DNA of 64,000 nt from the NCBI RefSeq assembly GCF_018138715.1, contig NZ_JAGSHX010000006.1, positions 744,001 to 808,000 of the forward strand, read 5' to 3'. Origin of the DNA: Streptomyces asiaticus (GTDB lineage Bacteria > Actinomycetota > Actinomycetes > Streptomycetales > Streptomycetaceae). Made by a program: the position numbers and the translations under genes. Positions 17,524 through 25,068 of this stretch are shown in pieces (position 1 is the first letter of the stretch; each line of letters begins with the position of its first letter). Below the pieces are notes generated by a model that did no database searches, was not told the origin of the DNA, and was given only the letters and a program-made list of their open reading frames with translations.

Positions 17524-19053
17524 TCAGAACACCGAATCCAGAACGTCGTACTGGTTGCCTTCGAGCAGGTGCGAGCGGGTCACGTAGGACCAGCGGGCCA
17601 GCGTCATCGCCACCAGCGGGCTGATATCCCCGTCCACGCCCTTCACCGTCCACGCGATCGTCTCCCCTGTGGCCTTGGTCTTCGCCGAGGCGACCGCCAC
17701 ATCCAGATGCCGGTTCGGCACCACCCGGAACGACTCCTCGCGAACCGCCTCCAACAACTGGCCGGCCGCCGCGGCCATGTCGACCGCGTTCGTCACCGCC
17801 AGATCACCCGGCTCGGGGGTTTCTGGATCCTCCGGCTGCTGGAACCCCGCCGCATCCAACGCCGTCTCCAGGAACGCGAACGTGCCGCGACCCATCGCGA
17901 TCGAGATCGGCCCCAGCGCCTCCCGCAGCTCCTTCAGGCGCGGCAGCAGCCACTTCGTGCCCGGCCGGTAGTCCGCCAACTGCGTATGCCCCAGCCCATC
18001 CGCCCGGACCCCGTACACCTGCACCGCCGCGTAGTCCCGCAGCGGGCTGATGTCGACCCCGATCGCCACCCCGTGTTCGCGGTCCCGCTGCGACTCCGGA
18101 TCCGCCAGCCGCGCCCACGCCGCCGCGTCGATGACCGTGTTGCCCTGCGACTTCCGCGGCCACACCCCAAGCCGCTCTCGAGCGAACCCCGCATCGCCCA
18201 TCGAACGGCGCTCCCGCAGCACCGCCTCCTCGCTGAGCCGGTAGCCCAACGCCGGGTTCGACGCCGCCCACAACCGCCGGTCGTCCAAGTCGATGTCATC
18301 CAGGTGGTCAAGGTCGCCCGCGATGCCCCAGTCGCGCCAACCGAAGCTGTCGTCGCCGCCGTTCTCTGCTCGCACATGGAGCGCGAACATGACCTCGCCG
18401 CTGCCGTCATCACCGTCCAGCGGCGGGCTACTGGTGTAGATGATCTGCGGGTTCGGGCGGGCTGACATGGTCGGCATCAGCGCGTCCTGCTGGATCGCGG
18501 TGTACGCGAACGCCTCGTCGATGATGTTGCAGTCGCCGGAGAAGCCACGGCCGGAGCCCTTGCTGCGAGCGATGAACTTCACCCGGGCCCCGGTGTCGAG
18601 CCGCTCGAAACTCTCTTCCCCGTTCGTGTTGATGACCTTGATGTGGACGCCGTCGATGTCGATGAGGTTCTCGGAGATGGGCTCCCCCAGGCCCTTCAGC
18701 AGCGCTTTGAACCGACGGAAGCCCTCCATCGCCGTCTTGTACTCGTGCGCCGACCACATGATCAGCCGCTCATCCAGCAGAAACAGGCCCGCCAGCGCCC
18801 GCGCTTCGAGGATCGCACCCTTCCCGTTCTGCCGGGCCACGATCTCCCCGTACTCGAAGCACGACCATTTGCCGTCCTCGCGCACCGACAGCATCAACCG
18901 GATCGAATCCGCCTGCCACGGGTCCAGCACCAGCCCGGCCCGCCGCGCCAGTTCCACCGCCTCGTCGCCGAGCGAGAACGCCGACGGTGGGACGCACTCA
19001 ACCCGGGGCTTGGCCGCGCCGCGCAGCGATTCGCGCCGAGAGATCCGCGACAC
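17524..19053 (-). CDS. terL: Terminase large subunit
   Basis: I chose the GTG at 19053 (509 residues), which overlaps terS by 56 bases; an upstream start would add a very Arg-rich, unlikely N-terminus. An ATPase domain carries IVARQNGKGAILEARAL (Walker A, residue about 72) and CNIIDEAFAYTAI (Walker B, about residue 178). The nuclease domain begins near residue 331 with VAIGVDISPLRDYAAVQ, whose Asp is a metal-binding candidate. The enzyme cuts concatemers and pumps DNA into the prohead through the portal. Confidence 0.93.
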   Translation of the reverse strand: MSRISRRESLRGAAKPRVECVPPSAFSLGDEAVELARRAGLVLDPWQADSIRLMLSVREDGKWSCFEYGEIVARQNGKGAILEARALAGLFLLDERLIMWSAHEYKTAMEGFRRFKALLKGLGEPISENLIDIDGVHIKVINTNGEESFERLDTGARVKFIARSKGSGRGFSGDCNIIDEAFAYTAIQQDALMPTMSARPNPQIIYTSSPPLDGDDGSGEVMFALHVRAENGGDDSFGWRDWGIAGDLDHLDDIDLDDRRLWAASNPALGYRLSEEAVLRERRSMGDAGFARERLGVWPRKSQGNTVIDAAAWARLADPESQRDREHGVAIGVDISPLRDYAAVQVYGVRADGLGHTQLADYRPGTKWLLPRLKELREALGPISIAMGRGTFAFLETALDAAGFQQPEDPETPEPGDLAVTNAVDMAAAAGQLLEAVREESFRVVPNRHLDVAVASAKTKATGETIAWTVKGVDGDISPLVAMTLARWSYVTRSHLLEGNQYDVLDSVF

Positions 19054-19396
19054 CAGAACCCCCCGCCTTCGAAGCCGGCTTTCCCGAAGCCGGGACCGAA
19101 CCCTTCTGGGCCTGCCGAATCTCCGCCACAAGGCCCCGAAGAGCCGTCTGCTGCTGCCGAGCTTCCGCGAGAAGCGGCCCGACCGCCGGAGATTCACCCT
19201 CGTCATCTCCGTCGTTCGCCTTGACCGGCGAACAGGCCCGCTGGAGAATGGTGTTGAGCCAATCGAGCCGGTCAGCGAGACGGCAAGCCTCCTCCAGAAG
19301 CACCAGATGCGCTGGAGTCAGAGAGCCGGAAGCCGTCATCTCCCGCCAGAGCCGAGAGCCGCGGGAACCAAGATCAGGCGGAAGCTCCTCAGACAT
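18998..19396 (-). CDS. terS: Terminase small subunit
   Basis: The product has 132 residues, right before terL. It contains LWREMTASGSLTPAHLVLLEEACRLADRL, a pattern common in small terminases of Streptomyces siphoviruses, followed by a coiled-coil part (LLAEARQQQTALRGLVAEIRQ) and a Gly/Ala/Ser-rich end. It would bind the packaging site and recruit the large subunit. It ends inside the start of terL. Confidence 0.88.
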   Translation of the reverse strand: MSEELPPDLGSRGSRLWREMTASGSLTPAHLVLLEEACRLADRLDWLNTILQRACSPVKANDGDDEGESPAVGPLLAEARQQQTALRGLVAEIRQAQKGSVPASGKPASKAGGSGVADLSARIAARRGQAPG

Positions 19397-19551
19397 CGAA
19401 CCCCCACTCCATGATCATCGACCCCCTGTGATTTTTTGCGGGGGGATATTTTTTTCAGGTGGGGGCGGGGTCAGGATGACGTTGATCAAAAAAACCGGAT
19501 GATCTTGACCCCAAGATCACCTCGGCCTTGATCGTCGACCAGATCCGCAGT
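19397..19551. other. Candidate cos/packaging region between HNH nuclease and terS
   Basis: This 155-bp noncoding gap is unlike the rest of the window: it holds runs of T6, T7 and A7 plus long G-runs (for example GCGGGGGG and GGTGGGGGCGGGG). TGATC(A/G)TCGACC occurs twice (19412-19423 and 19529-19540) and GATCTT-6-AAGATC forms an inverted repeat. In HK97-like phages with an HNH gene beside terS, cos usually lies here. No cut site can be assigned by eye. Confidence 0.5.
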
Positions 19552-19857
19552 TCAGAGGCTTGTGGCGTCGGCTGCGTAGATCGGGCGGGGCCTCAGCCGT
19601 GCCCTGAGCTGGTTCGATCGCACTGTGTTGCACCGCCGATGCGCCAGCCTGAGGTTCGCCCGGTCCGTCTCAGCGCCGCCCATGCCCAGCGGGTGCACGT
19701 GGTCGACCGTGCGGGACATCGGATGCTCACGCGGCAACTCCTGGTCCACGTAGCGCTGGCATACCCAGCAGTGCGTCTCCTCAGCGAAGACCTGTGCCTG
19801 CACCTTGAACCATGCGGTGCCCGAGCGTCCCTTGCTGTAAGCCACGACCACCTCCAT
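19552..19857 (-). CDS. HNH endonuclease (packaging-associated)
   Basis: The product has 101 residues. It has the HNH/zinc pattern CWVCQRYV, then TVDHVHPLGMGGAETDRANLRLAHRRCN with paired Cys residues and the conserved Asp-His. HNH genes beside terS are needed for cos cleavage in HK97-like phages, where they assist the large terminase. The position next to terS and the cos candidate supports the same job here. Confidence 0.85.
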   Translation of the reverse strand: MEVVVAYSKGRSGTAWFKVQAQVFAEETHCWVCQRYVDQELPREHPMSRTVDHVHPLGMGGAETDRANLRLAHRRCNTVRSNQLRARLRPRPIYAADATSL

Positions 19858-19907
19858 GCCTGGGTCGTAGCCAGCATCGATGGGCAGGTAGGTGGTACTG
19901 CTCTGGC

Positions 19908-20420
19908 CTACTGCTGCACTGTGCCACCCAGGGCCTTGGCTACCAGTGGGGCTAGGTGCTTGCTGTCAGTGCGGGCTGCTGCGCTGGTGGTGGGGAGACT
20001 GACCGCCCACGTGTCGCCGGTGACGGCGATACCACCCATGCTCTTGGAGATGTCCGCCCATCTGGTCAGCGCTTCATGGTTGGGGAACATGTTGATCCCG
20101 CTGTCGCCAGGAGCTGGCTTGCCAGCCTTGTCGGTGACGGTGAAGTCGTAGGCGGTACCGCCCACCTCGCTGATGTACGTGTCCTCGCTGGTCTTGTGCA
20201 GCATGGAGACGGTGAGCCCACCCGCTTGAAGCGCGTCGGCGATCTGCTGGGCAGAGTCGTAGCGGTGGCTGCCTGCTGTTGCGCTCTGCGAGGTGGAGAT
20301 GCTGGTCGACGGCTTGACGTCCACGGTCTTCGTCTTCTCTGGCCCGAGCAGGGCCCAGCCTGCCGCCCCGGCGGCGATCCCGATGGTGCCAGCTAGAGCC
20401 GCTGCGGCAGTGGCGCGCAT
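19908..20420 (-). CDS. Predicted exported protein
   Basis: The product has 170 residues. The N-terminus has a positive start and a hydrophobic run (MRATAAAALAGTIGIAAGAAGWALL), a signal peptide or single membrane anchor. A Ser/Thr-rich linker and a mixed alpha/beta domain (SAQQIADALQAGGLTV, TRWADISKSMGGIAVTG) follow. Accessory cargo next to the packaging end of phages often encodes such exported proteins; function is unknown. Confidence 0.7.
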   Translation of the reverse strand: MRATAAAALAGTIGIAAGAAGWALLGPEKTKTVDVKPSTSISTSQSATAGSHRYDSAQQIADALQAGGLTVSMLHKTSEDTYISEVGGTAYDFTVTDKAGKPAPGDSGINMFPNHEALTRWADISKSMGGIAVTGDTWAVSLPTTSAAARTDSKHLAPLVAKALGGTVQQ

Positions 20421-20478
20421 GATTCCCCCCGAGGTGGAGCAATTGGTGCGCGGATCGTCGCACCAGCATCACACTCGG

Positions 20479-20799
20479 TCAACTGGGTCGGCCCATATCC
20501 ACACGCGCGGGTGAGCGCTCCGTGTTCCCGCCGTGGGCCATGGGGCAGGGCTCGGGGGCTTCGCCCCACGGGGTTTGGTGTCCCTCGTCGCGGGCTTGGA
20601 CGCACAGTTCGAGGGAGCGGCGACCGCAGGTGAAGCTGGGGGTGCGGTCGTCTTCGTTCGAGTCGCGGGCAACGATCCAGTCCGGGCCGGCTGCCTCAAC
20701 GCGGACGCAGTCGTAGTGGTCGCGGCCGAATGCTCCGTAGGCGAAGCCGTGGATCACATCGCCCACGGCGAGGGGGCGGCGTTCGACGGTGGCGGCCAT
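20479..20799 (-). CDS. Hypothetical protein
   Basis: The product has 106 residues; I chose the ATG at 20799. It opens MAATVERRPLAVGDVIHGFAYG and has paired cysteines (FTCGRRSLELCVQ). No family recognised. It reads away from two strong hairpins at 20832-20901. Translation of the opposite strand gives no credible protein, so this is the likely coding frame. Confidence 0.55.
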   Translation of the reverse strand: MAATVERRPLAVGDVIHGFAYGAFGRDHYDCVRVEAAGPDWIVARDSNEDDRTPSFTCGRRSLELCVQARDEGHQTPWGEAPEPCPMAHGGNTERSPARVDMGRPS

Positions 20800-20831
20800 G
20801 GTGCGGGCCTCCTCGGTGGTGCTGCCTGGGG

Positions 20832-20901
20832 CCCGCTGCCCGGTCGCGATCCTCCGGGCAGCGGGTGCTTGGGCCCGCCCGGCCGTGACGAGTCGGCCGG
20901 G
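20832..20901 (-). terminator. Pair of strong hairpins in a 224-bp gap
   Basis: A perfect 12-bp stem (CCCGCTGCCCGG at 20832-20843 with CCGGGCAGCGGG at 20854-20865) is followed by an 8-bp stem (CCCGGCCG at 20878-20885 with CGGCCGGG at 20894-20901). Neither has a U-tract. They sit between a leftward HTH gene (ends 21024) and the next leftward start (20799), so they probably limit read-through. Nothing else is visible in the gap. Confidence 0.5.
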
Positions 20902-21023
20902 CGGACGGGGGAAGCGGCATGGGGGTTGCGGGCTTCCCGTTCCTGCCCCCGCAGGGCAGGCGTTTGTCCTCGCGGGCGGGAGCGTCCACCACCCAGCGCG
21001 CTCAACCAGCCCGCGAGGAGTCG

Positions 21024-21266
21024 TTAGGCGGCCCGGTGGCCGCGTTGTGGTGTGGCCCGGTACGTGCGGGCCCGCTCTTCGATCTCGGGGAGCGCGTACA
21101 TGGTCTTGTACTCGTGGCCGTTGCCGGTGAGCCGGTTCTCTCCGGAGAACTTGCGGATCTTCCCGCGTGACGCCCACTGCCGGATCACCTGCTGGGGGAC
21201 GCCTGTCGCTTGGGAGGCTTCGTGGGCGAACACGAGGTCGTCTGGCTGGATCTCAACGAGTCGCAC
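21024..21266 (-). CDS. Small MerR/excisionase-type DNA-binding protein
   Basis: The product has 80 residues from GTG 21266. The central FAHEASQATGVPQQVIRQWASRGKIRKF segment matches the helix-turn-helix plus wing-1 start of MerR/BldC/Xis-type domains, and LTGNGHEYKTMYALPEIEERAR completes a small winged helix. It is likely a regulator or a recombination directionality factor. It is a stand-alone gene with no obvious effector domain. Confidence 0.65.
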   Translation of the reverse strand: MRLVEIQPDDLVFAHEASQATGVPQQVIRQWASRGKIRKFSGENRLTGNGHEYKTMYALPEIEERARTYRATPQRGHRAA

Positions 21267-21292
21267 GCACTCACCCCCGGTTTGTGGCATGC

Positions 21293-21318
21293 AAAAAGCC
21301 CCCGACGAATCGGAGGCT
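21293..21318 (-). terminator. Rho-independent terminator (leftward)
   Basis: On the minus strand AGCCTCCGA-TTCG-TCGGGGGCT forms a stem followed by TTTTT. It ends transcription of the leftward gene at 21441-22085, upstream of the MerR-type gene. Confidence 0.75.
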
Positions 21319-21440
21319 GCTGAAGATTTCGGGCACACGAATTCTTCGTCCAGGGCAGTGTGACATATGCGATCAGCCGGGGCAAGCAGAGACCGGCAGC
21401 AGCCGTCAAGGCTGCTACCGGTCGAGGAAGTCGCCTGCGT

Positions 21441-22085
21441 CTATGCGGCCAGTCTTCGCTCGGCAAGCGGCAGTTCAAGGGCGTCAGCACGGGAGTACTG
21501 GGTGCCGCATCCTCCGCAACGGGCACCGGGTGTGGAGATGGTGATGCGCAGGATGCCACCACACGAGCAGGCGACGCTGATGCGCCGCTCTGGCCGCTCT
21601 CCGGTCGCTTGCGCGCGGCATGCCCGGGTGAGGGATGCGACCTCGGTGGAGAATTCGGCGAACGCGGGATGGGAGGAGGCGGCCCATTCGAGGTTGACCC
21701 GCAGGGCTTTCACGACCTGGTCGAGCTGCTGTTGCAGTCCGCCTTCCCATCGGGGGTGTCGCCAGCCGAGGGCGTCGTGCCAGTCGATGAGCCAGGTTTG
21801 GAGGATGGTGACGACGCCTCCGCGGGCGGAGAGGCTGAGGGGTTCGAGGCGGAGCGGGAGTGGGGCGGTGCGGCTGCCGGATACGCGGCCTTCGCCTGTG
21901 CTGGCGCCGGGGGCGAGTGCGATTGCGAGCGCCGCGTAGAGCCCGGTGTCGCCGCCCAGCGCTTCCAGGTGCTCGTCGGTCCGACGCTGGCAGAGTCGGC
22001 AGGCTATTCGGCCGAGTTCCTCGTGGCGGAGTTCCCGCGTGCAGGCCACACAGGTGGGCCATTCGTAGTCGGTGGTGTCGGTCAC
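21441..22085 (-). CDS. Zinc-ribbon protein of unknown function
   Basis: The product has 214 residues. An N-terminal Cys pair cluster (WPTCVACTRELRHEELGRIACRLCQRR) and a C-terminal pair cluster (SVACSCGGILRITIS, then ARCGGCGTQYSR) look like two zinc ribbons around a helical middle that includes VVTILQTWLIDWHDALGW. I associate this layout with conserved Streptomyces phage proteins of unknown role. A terminator follows at 21293-21318. Confidence 0.7.
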   Translation of the reverse strand: MTDTTDYEWPTCVACTRELRHEELGRIACRLCQRRTDEHLEALGGDTGLYAALAIALAPGASTGEGRVSGSRTAPLPLRLEPLSLSARGGVVTILQTWLIDWHDALGWRHPRWEGGLQQQLDQVVKALRVNLEWAASSHPAFAEFSTEVASLTRACRAQATGERPERRISVACSCGGILRITISTPGARCGGCGTQYSRADALELPLAERRLAA

Positions 22086-22238
22086 GGTGGCTCCTCGGTG
22101 CGGGTGGTGCGAGGTGCAGGGGGTGGTGCTCTGCCCTCATTGTGCATACCTGCCCCGACAAGCCCGGGTTGCCGACTCGGGGGTGGCGAGTAGCCGCAAA
22201 TCACCCCGCTCCCCTGCTCTGCCCGCCACACTGGCCCT

Positions 22239-22418
22239 ATGGCGGTGACGGTGGTGGTGTTGACGGAGTCGGAGGCTGAGGCTCTGGCGTGGCACCGGCG
22301 GGTGTGTGAGGTGCTGGGTTTGGAGCCGCTGGGTCGCCCGTCGCAGGCTCTGGGCCGGGACCGGTGGATGGCCCGCGCGCAGGTTCCCGGGCCGCAGCCG
22401 CAGCCCGCCCACGAGTAG
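22239..22418 (+). CDS. Small hypothetical protein (plus strand)
   Basis: This ORF of 59 residues starts MAVTVVVLTESEAEALAWHR and ends QPQPAHE. It reads opposite to its neighbours, and a perfect 8-bp hairpin begins within its stop codon, which supports a real transcript end. It is too short to assign. The upstream gap 22,086-22,238 shows no clear promoter. Confidence 0.45.
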   Translation: MAVTVVVLTESEAEALAWHRRVCEVLGLEPLGRPSQALGRDRWMARAQVPGPQPQPAHE

Positions 22419-22444
22419 GCCCCGCCCGGGATCCGAGCGGGGCC
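22418..22444. terminator. Hairpin after a small plus-strand gene
   Basis: GGCCCCGC (22418-22425) pairs with GCGGGGCC (22437-22444). It lies between convergent genes ending at 22418 (+) and 22458 (-), so it may stop both transcripts. No U-tract. Confidence 0.5.
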
Positions 22445-22457
22445 GAGGTGGTGCAGG

Positions 22458-22616
22458 TCAGTAGAGCTGGGCGAGGCGGCGACTGGATGTGCGGGCGGCG
22501 TCCGCCACGTCTCGAGCCTCCTCTGCTCCTATGCGATCGCCTATCTGCTCCAGGCGGTCGGCGATGGCGTCCTGCTCGGCGGCAATCTTGGCGCGCTCCT
22601 GGTCGGTGAACTCCAT
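22458..22616 (-). CDS. Small coiled-coil hypothetical protein
   Basis: The product has 52 residues, opens MEFTDQERAKIAAEQDAIA and is almost all helix, with regular Ala/Glu/Arg heptads. The ATG at 22616 is preceded by a GGAAGG-type site. No family recognised. Confidence 0.5.
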   Translation of the reverse strand: MEFTDQERAKIAAEQDAIADRLEQIGDRIGAEEARDVADAARTSSRRLAQLY

Positions 22617-22712
22617 GACGGCGGTCCTTCCTGGTCGGTCGGGTTGGTGTTCGGGGTGCGCCAGCCGCACTCCGCGCCCGTGACGGCACGCGGAGCACAG
22701 CGGGCAGGCAGG

Positions 22713-22910
22713 TCACCGGCGCCGGTTGCGGCGGTGGTTGTGCCTCCACCCGAACGGGCCGGGCAGGTCCATGGAGCTGGTGCGGCGGCCGGTGGAGCTG
22801 ATGGTGTGCCGGGGCCCGCCGCGGGCGCCGAGAGTTATCGACCAGGACTTGGCGTTCAGGTTGAGCGTGACGCCGGGGAAGATGCGGATGGACTTACGGA
22901 ATGTGATCAC
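22713..22910 (-). CDS. DUF4236-like protein
   Basis: The product has 65 residues from GTG. The first 50 match the DUF4236 pattern: FRKSIRIFPGVTLNLNAKSW, then SITLGARGG, and TISSTGRRTSSMDLPGP. Proteins of this domain occur widely in bacteria and phages, with unknown function. The C-terminal 14 residues are a basic tail (WRHNHRRNRRR). An AGGAG site precedes the start. Confidence 0.7.
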   Translation of the reverse strand: MITFRKSIRIFPGVTLNLNAKSWSITLGARGGPRHTISSTGRRTSSMDLPGPFGWRHNHRRNRRR

Positions 22911-22922
22911 GGCGACTCCTGT

Positions 22923-23084
22923 TCAGCTCGCGGTAGGCCGCTTGTTGCGGCGACTGGTGGATTCGGGTGTGCCTGCTGGATGCCTTCCGGGGCGGCGGCC
23001 GTTCCCGGTGACCGTGCGGTCCCCCGGCGCGCTGCCGCTCGAGCCTCCCGGGCCGGGGTGCGGAGCCTTGCTGCCCGCGGCCAT
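22923..23084 (-). CDS. Small hypothetical basic protein
   Basis: The ATG at 23084 overlaps the TGA of the upstream gene (TGATG), and the ORF ends just before the DUF4236-like gene. The 53-residue product is rich in Gly, Pro, Arg and Thr (TGNGRRPGRHPAGTP) and probably disordered. Only the junction and the lack of competing ORFs support it. Confidence 0.45.
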   Translation of the reverse strand: MAAGSKAPHPGPGGSSGSAPGDRTVTGNGRRPGRHPAGTPESTSRRNKRPTAS

Positions 23085-23404
23085 CAGCTCCACTCCCACG
23101 ACTGCCGGGCGGTGGCCGCACGCTGTGCGGCGTTGGCGAGCTCGCGCACGTTCGCGTGGAAGCTACGCGGCATCAGCCGGTGAGCCGCGGCTTCCCGCAG
23201 CACGGCCGCCATCTTCCCGGCCTCACGGTGCGGAATGCTGAACGGCCCGTCGTCACTGTTGGCGAGCTTGAAGAGCTTCTGCACCGTCTGCCACTCCTTG
23301 GCCGTGGCGACGTGCGCCACCTGCTGGCCGACCTCGTACATCGCAGTGGCCGACCGGTAGTTCGTGCCACGCGGGCTGTTGCCGTGGCTGATGGACCAAC
23401 CCAT
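23084..23404 (-). CDS. Hypothetical Streptomyces-type phage protein
   Basis: The product has 106 residues; I chose ATG 23404, five bases after AAGGAGG. It opens MGWSISHGNSPRGTNYRSA, a start I recall from a small conserved Streptomyces family of unknown function, and continues as helices (QQVAHVATAKEWQTVQKLF and AAVLREAAAHRLMPRSF). No catalytic motif is seen. Confidence 0.65.
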   Translation of the reverse strand: MGWSISHGNSPRGTNYRSATAMYEVGQQVAHVATAKEWQTVQKLFKLANSDDGPFSIPHREAGKMAAVLREAAAHRLMPRSFHANVRELANAAQRAATARQSWEWS

Positions 23405-23415
23405 AGGTTCCTCCT

Positions 23416-23649
23416 TCACTTCTTCCGGATGGGGACGTGCTGCTCGGTGGGGTCGTGATCGGCGTGATACGAGGCGGCGAGCATGGCGCCCGTTGCGCTG
23501 TTGCGCGGCGTTGCCTGCAAGTCGGGGCAGCCGGAACAGACGACCCGGAACTCCCCGGTCGCGTAGTTGGCCTGGGCGTAGACGAAGGCGCCATCGGGAG
23601 TTTCGAGAATCTTGCTGATGCGTTCGAATCCGTCAGCGGACTTCTTCAT
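23416..23649 (-). CDS. Hypothetical protein
   Basis: The product has 77 residues; its ATG overlaps the upstream stop (ATGA). It contains GFERISKILETPDGAFVY and VVCSGCPDLQATPR with one CxxC, plus HADHDPTEQH, which could bind a metal. It is coupled to the DUF6197-like gene upstream. Function unknown. Confidence 0.6.
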   Translation of the reverse strand: MKKSADGFERISKILETPDGAFVYAQANYATGEFRVVCSGCPDLQATPRNSATGAMLAASYHADHDPTEQHVPIRKK

Positions 23650-24248
23650 CGTCCAGCCGCCCCTGCCGCCTGTACGGCTTCGCGCAGCAGGTAGAGCACG
23701 TCGCCTTCGTCGCGGCCCGCGTGGTCGTTCCACTCCCAGTAGTGGGCCCGAATGCCACGGCCAGCGAGGATGCGGTCCATGACCCGGCCGGCGGCCATGG
23801 CGGTGTCCTGGTCGCCGTAGCCGAGCCGGTAGAGGACGGCCTGTGCGCCGAGAATGCAGCGCCGCCCGGAGCGGGAGCGGAGGCCGCGGCCGCACCAGCC
23901 GTAGCGCTGGATGACGAGGGCGGTGAGCTGGAGGTGTTCGGTGACGGTGACCTGGCGGCGGGGGCCGCGGCGGGCGGACAGGGCCCAGTCGGGCAGCATC
24001 CGCCACACGCCACCGGGCAGGCCGCGGTCTTTGGTCTTCTTCTGGCGGGGCGCAGGGCCGGTGACGATCCCGGCTTCGGCGATCAGCTCGTTCACCGGCG
24101 GGAGGTCGAAGCCGCTTCCCCGGACGGGCTTCGGCTCCGGAATGGCCGGACGCTTCGCGGGTCGGGTGGCGAGGAATCGTTCGATCTCGGCGATCAGTTG
24201 CTGGCCAGCCTGATCCAGGCTTGCCGCGTCGGGCATGGCTGTGGTCAT
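23646..24248 (-). CDS. DUF6197-like protein
   Basis: The product has 200 residues. The C-terminal 110 residues resemble the DUF6197 family of Streptomyces proteins as I remember it: VTEHLQLTALVIQRYGWCGRG, a GRRCILGAQAVLYRL segment, and IRAHYWEWNDHAGRDEGDVL. The first 90 residues are Pro/Arg-rich and probably disordered. A second protein with the same WND signature is encoded at 61332-61712. No function is known for the family. Confidence 0.6.
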   Translation of the reverse strand: MTTAMPDAASLDQAGQQLIAEIERFLATRPAKRPAIPEPKPVRGSGFDLPPVNELIAEAGIVTGPAPRQKKTKDRGLPGGVWRMLPDWALSARRGPRRQVTVTEHLQLTALVIQRYGWCGRGLRSRSGRRCILGAQAVLYRLGYGDQDTAMAAGRVMDRILAGRGIRAHYWEWNDHAGRDEGDVLYLLREAVQAAGAAGR

Positions 24249-24286
24249 CTATTGGCCTCCTACGGCCTTTCGGGGTGTCGGGGAGG

Positions 24287-24329
24287 GGTGGGGCGCCCCG
24301 GTTGCTGCCACGCGGGTGGGGCGCCCCGG
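24287..24329. repeat. Two 15-bp repeats carrying GGGGCGCCCC palindromes
   Basis: GGTGGGGCGCCCCGG occurs at 24287-24301 and again at 24315-24329, 28 bp apart, in the gap between the DUF6197-like gene and the next gene. Each copy contains the perfect palindrome GGGGCGCCCC. It could be a protein-binding site or an RNA hairpin pair; nothing else supports either. Confidence 0.55.
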
Positions 24330-24334
24330 CTTGG

Positions 24335-24580
24335 TTACTTCTCGCTCAGCGAGTAGCTCACGATGGTGACGTCGGCAACGGGGATGCCGTTTTGCTGCGC
24401 GTACCAAGATTTGATCCACGCGAGGAGGGATCCCACGGTGGCGCCGGGCCGCGGAGTGCAGGTGCCGGCGCATTCCTGGGAGGGGTTCTGTCCGTAGCTC
24501 AGGGGTCCGCGCACGATCGTGGCCTTCCAGCCGTAGCGGCTGGCGGTGAGCGGAGTGTCTGGGTTGCTGTAGTTGGTCAT
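24335..24580 (-). CDS. Hypothetical protein
   Basis: The product has 81 residues, opens MTNYSNPDTPLTASRYGWK and has one CAGTC motif and a likely C-terminal helix-strand (VGSLLAWIKSWYAQQNG). The ATG at 24580 has an AGGAGAAGG site. No family recognised. Confidence 0.55.
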   Translation of the reverse strand: MTNYSNPDTPLTASRYGWKATIVRGPLSYGQNPSQECAGTCTPRPGATVGSLLAWIKSWYAQQNGIPVADVTIVSYSLSEK

Positions 24581-24602
24581 ACCTTCTCCTAGATTGGGTG
24601 TT

Positions 24603-25022
24603 TCAGAACGTTGGGTCCACGGCTGCGCCGAGGATGTCTGCGTGGTCGAACGCGAGCGGAGGCAGGGCATCCAGCGGCCACCACTGGGCCGTGCGGGCGT
24701 CGTCCCCCGCCACGATGGGAGTGCCAGCGGGAACGACGACGAGGTAGGCGTCAGTGCTGTACCTGCCTCGTGGGTCGCGGCCGGGCTGGTTCCATGTGCC
24801 GATCTGGCGTAGGTCGCCGGTGGCCACGTGAACACCTGTTTCCTCAGCGAGCTCCCGGGCGGCGGCCTCGCGACTCGACTCCGGCGGGTCGACGTGGCCG
24901 CCAGGCAGGGCCCAGTGCCCTTCAAAGGGGGCCCAGTTGCGTTCGATCAGCAGTACCTGCCGATCGGGGGTGACGACGATGATGTTGGCGGTGTAGCGGA
25001 TGGTCTCGGGCTGGGTTTCCAT
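24603..25022 (-). CDS. Nudix hydrolase
   Basis: The product has 139 residues, the size of a minimal Nudix enzyme. The Nudix box is complete: GGHVDPPESSREAAARELAEE plus TGV, matching G-x5-E-x7-R-E-U-x-E-E. It would hydrolyse a nucleoside diphosphate linked to another group; the substrate cannot be told from sequence. A nucleotide-pool clean-up role in phage replication is possible. Start is ATG 25022 with a GGAGAA site. Confidence 0.88.
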   Translation of the reverse strand: METQPETIRYTANIIVVTPDRQVLLIERNWAPFEGHWALPGGHVDPPESSREAAARELAEETGVHVATGDLRQIGTWNQPGRDPRGRYSTDAYLVVVPAGTPIVAGDDARTAQWWPLDALPPLAFDHADILGAAVDPTF

Positions 25023-25068
25023 GGGTTCTCCTTGATCAGCATCAAGCGCTGGAAGCGCCCCGGTCAGG

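Noticed and set aside
16177..18465. A 762-residue plus-strand reading frame
   Set aside because: It lies entirely opposite the portal, protease and terminase genes, is mainly Arg/His/Pro/Leu, has no recognisable domain, and is a high-GC shadow frame.
19053..19206. Upstream start for the large terminase
   Set aside because: It would add about 50 Arg-rich residues translated across terS; the GTG at 19053 is more plausible.
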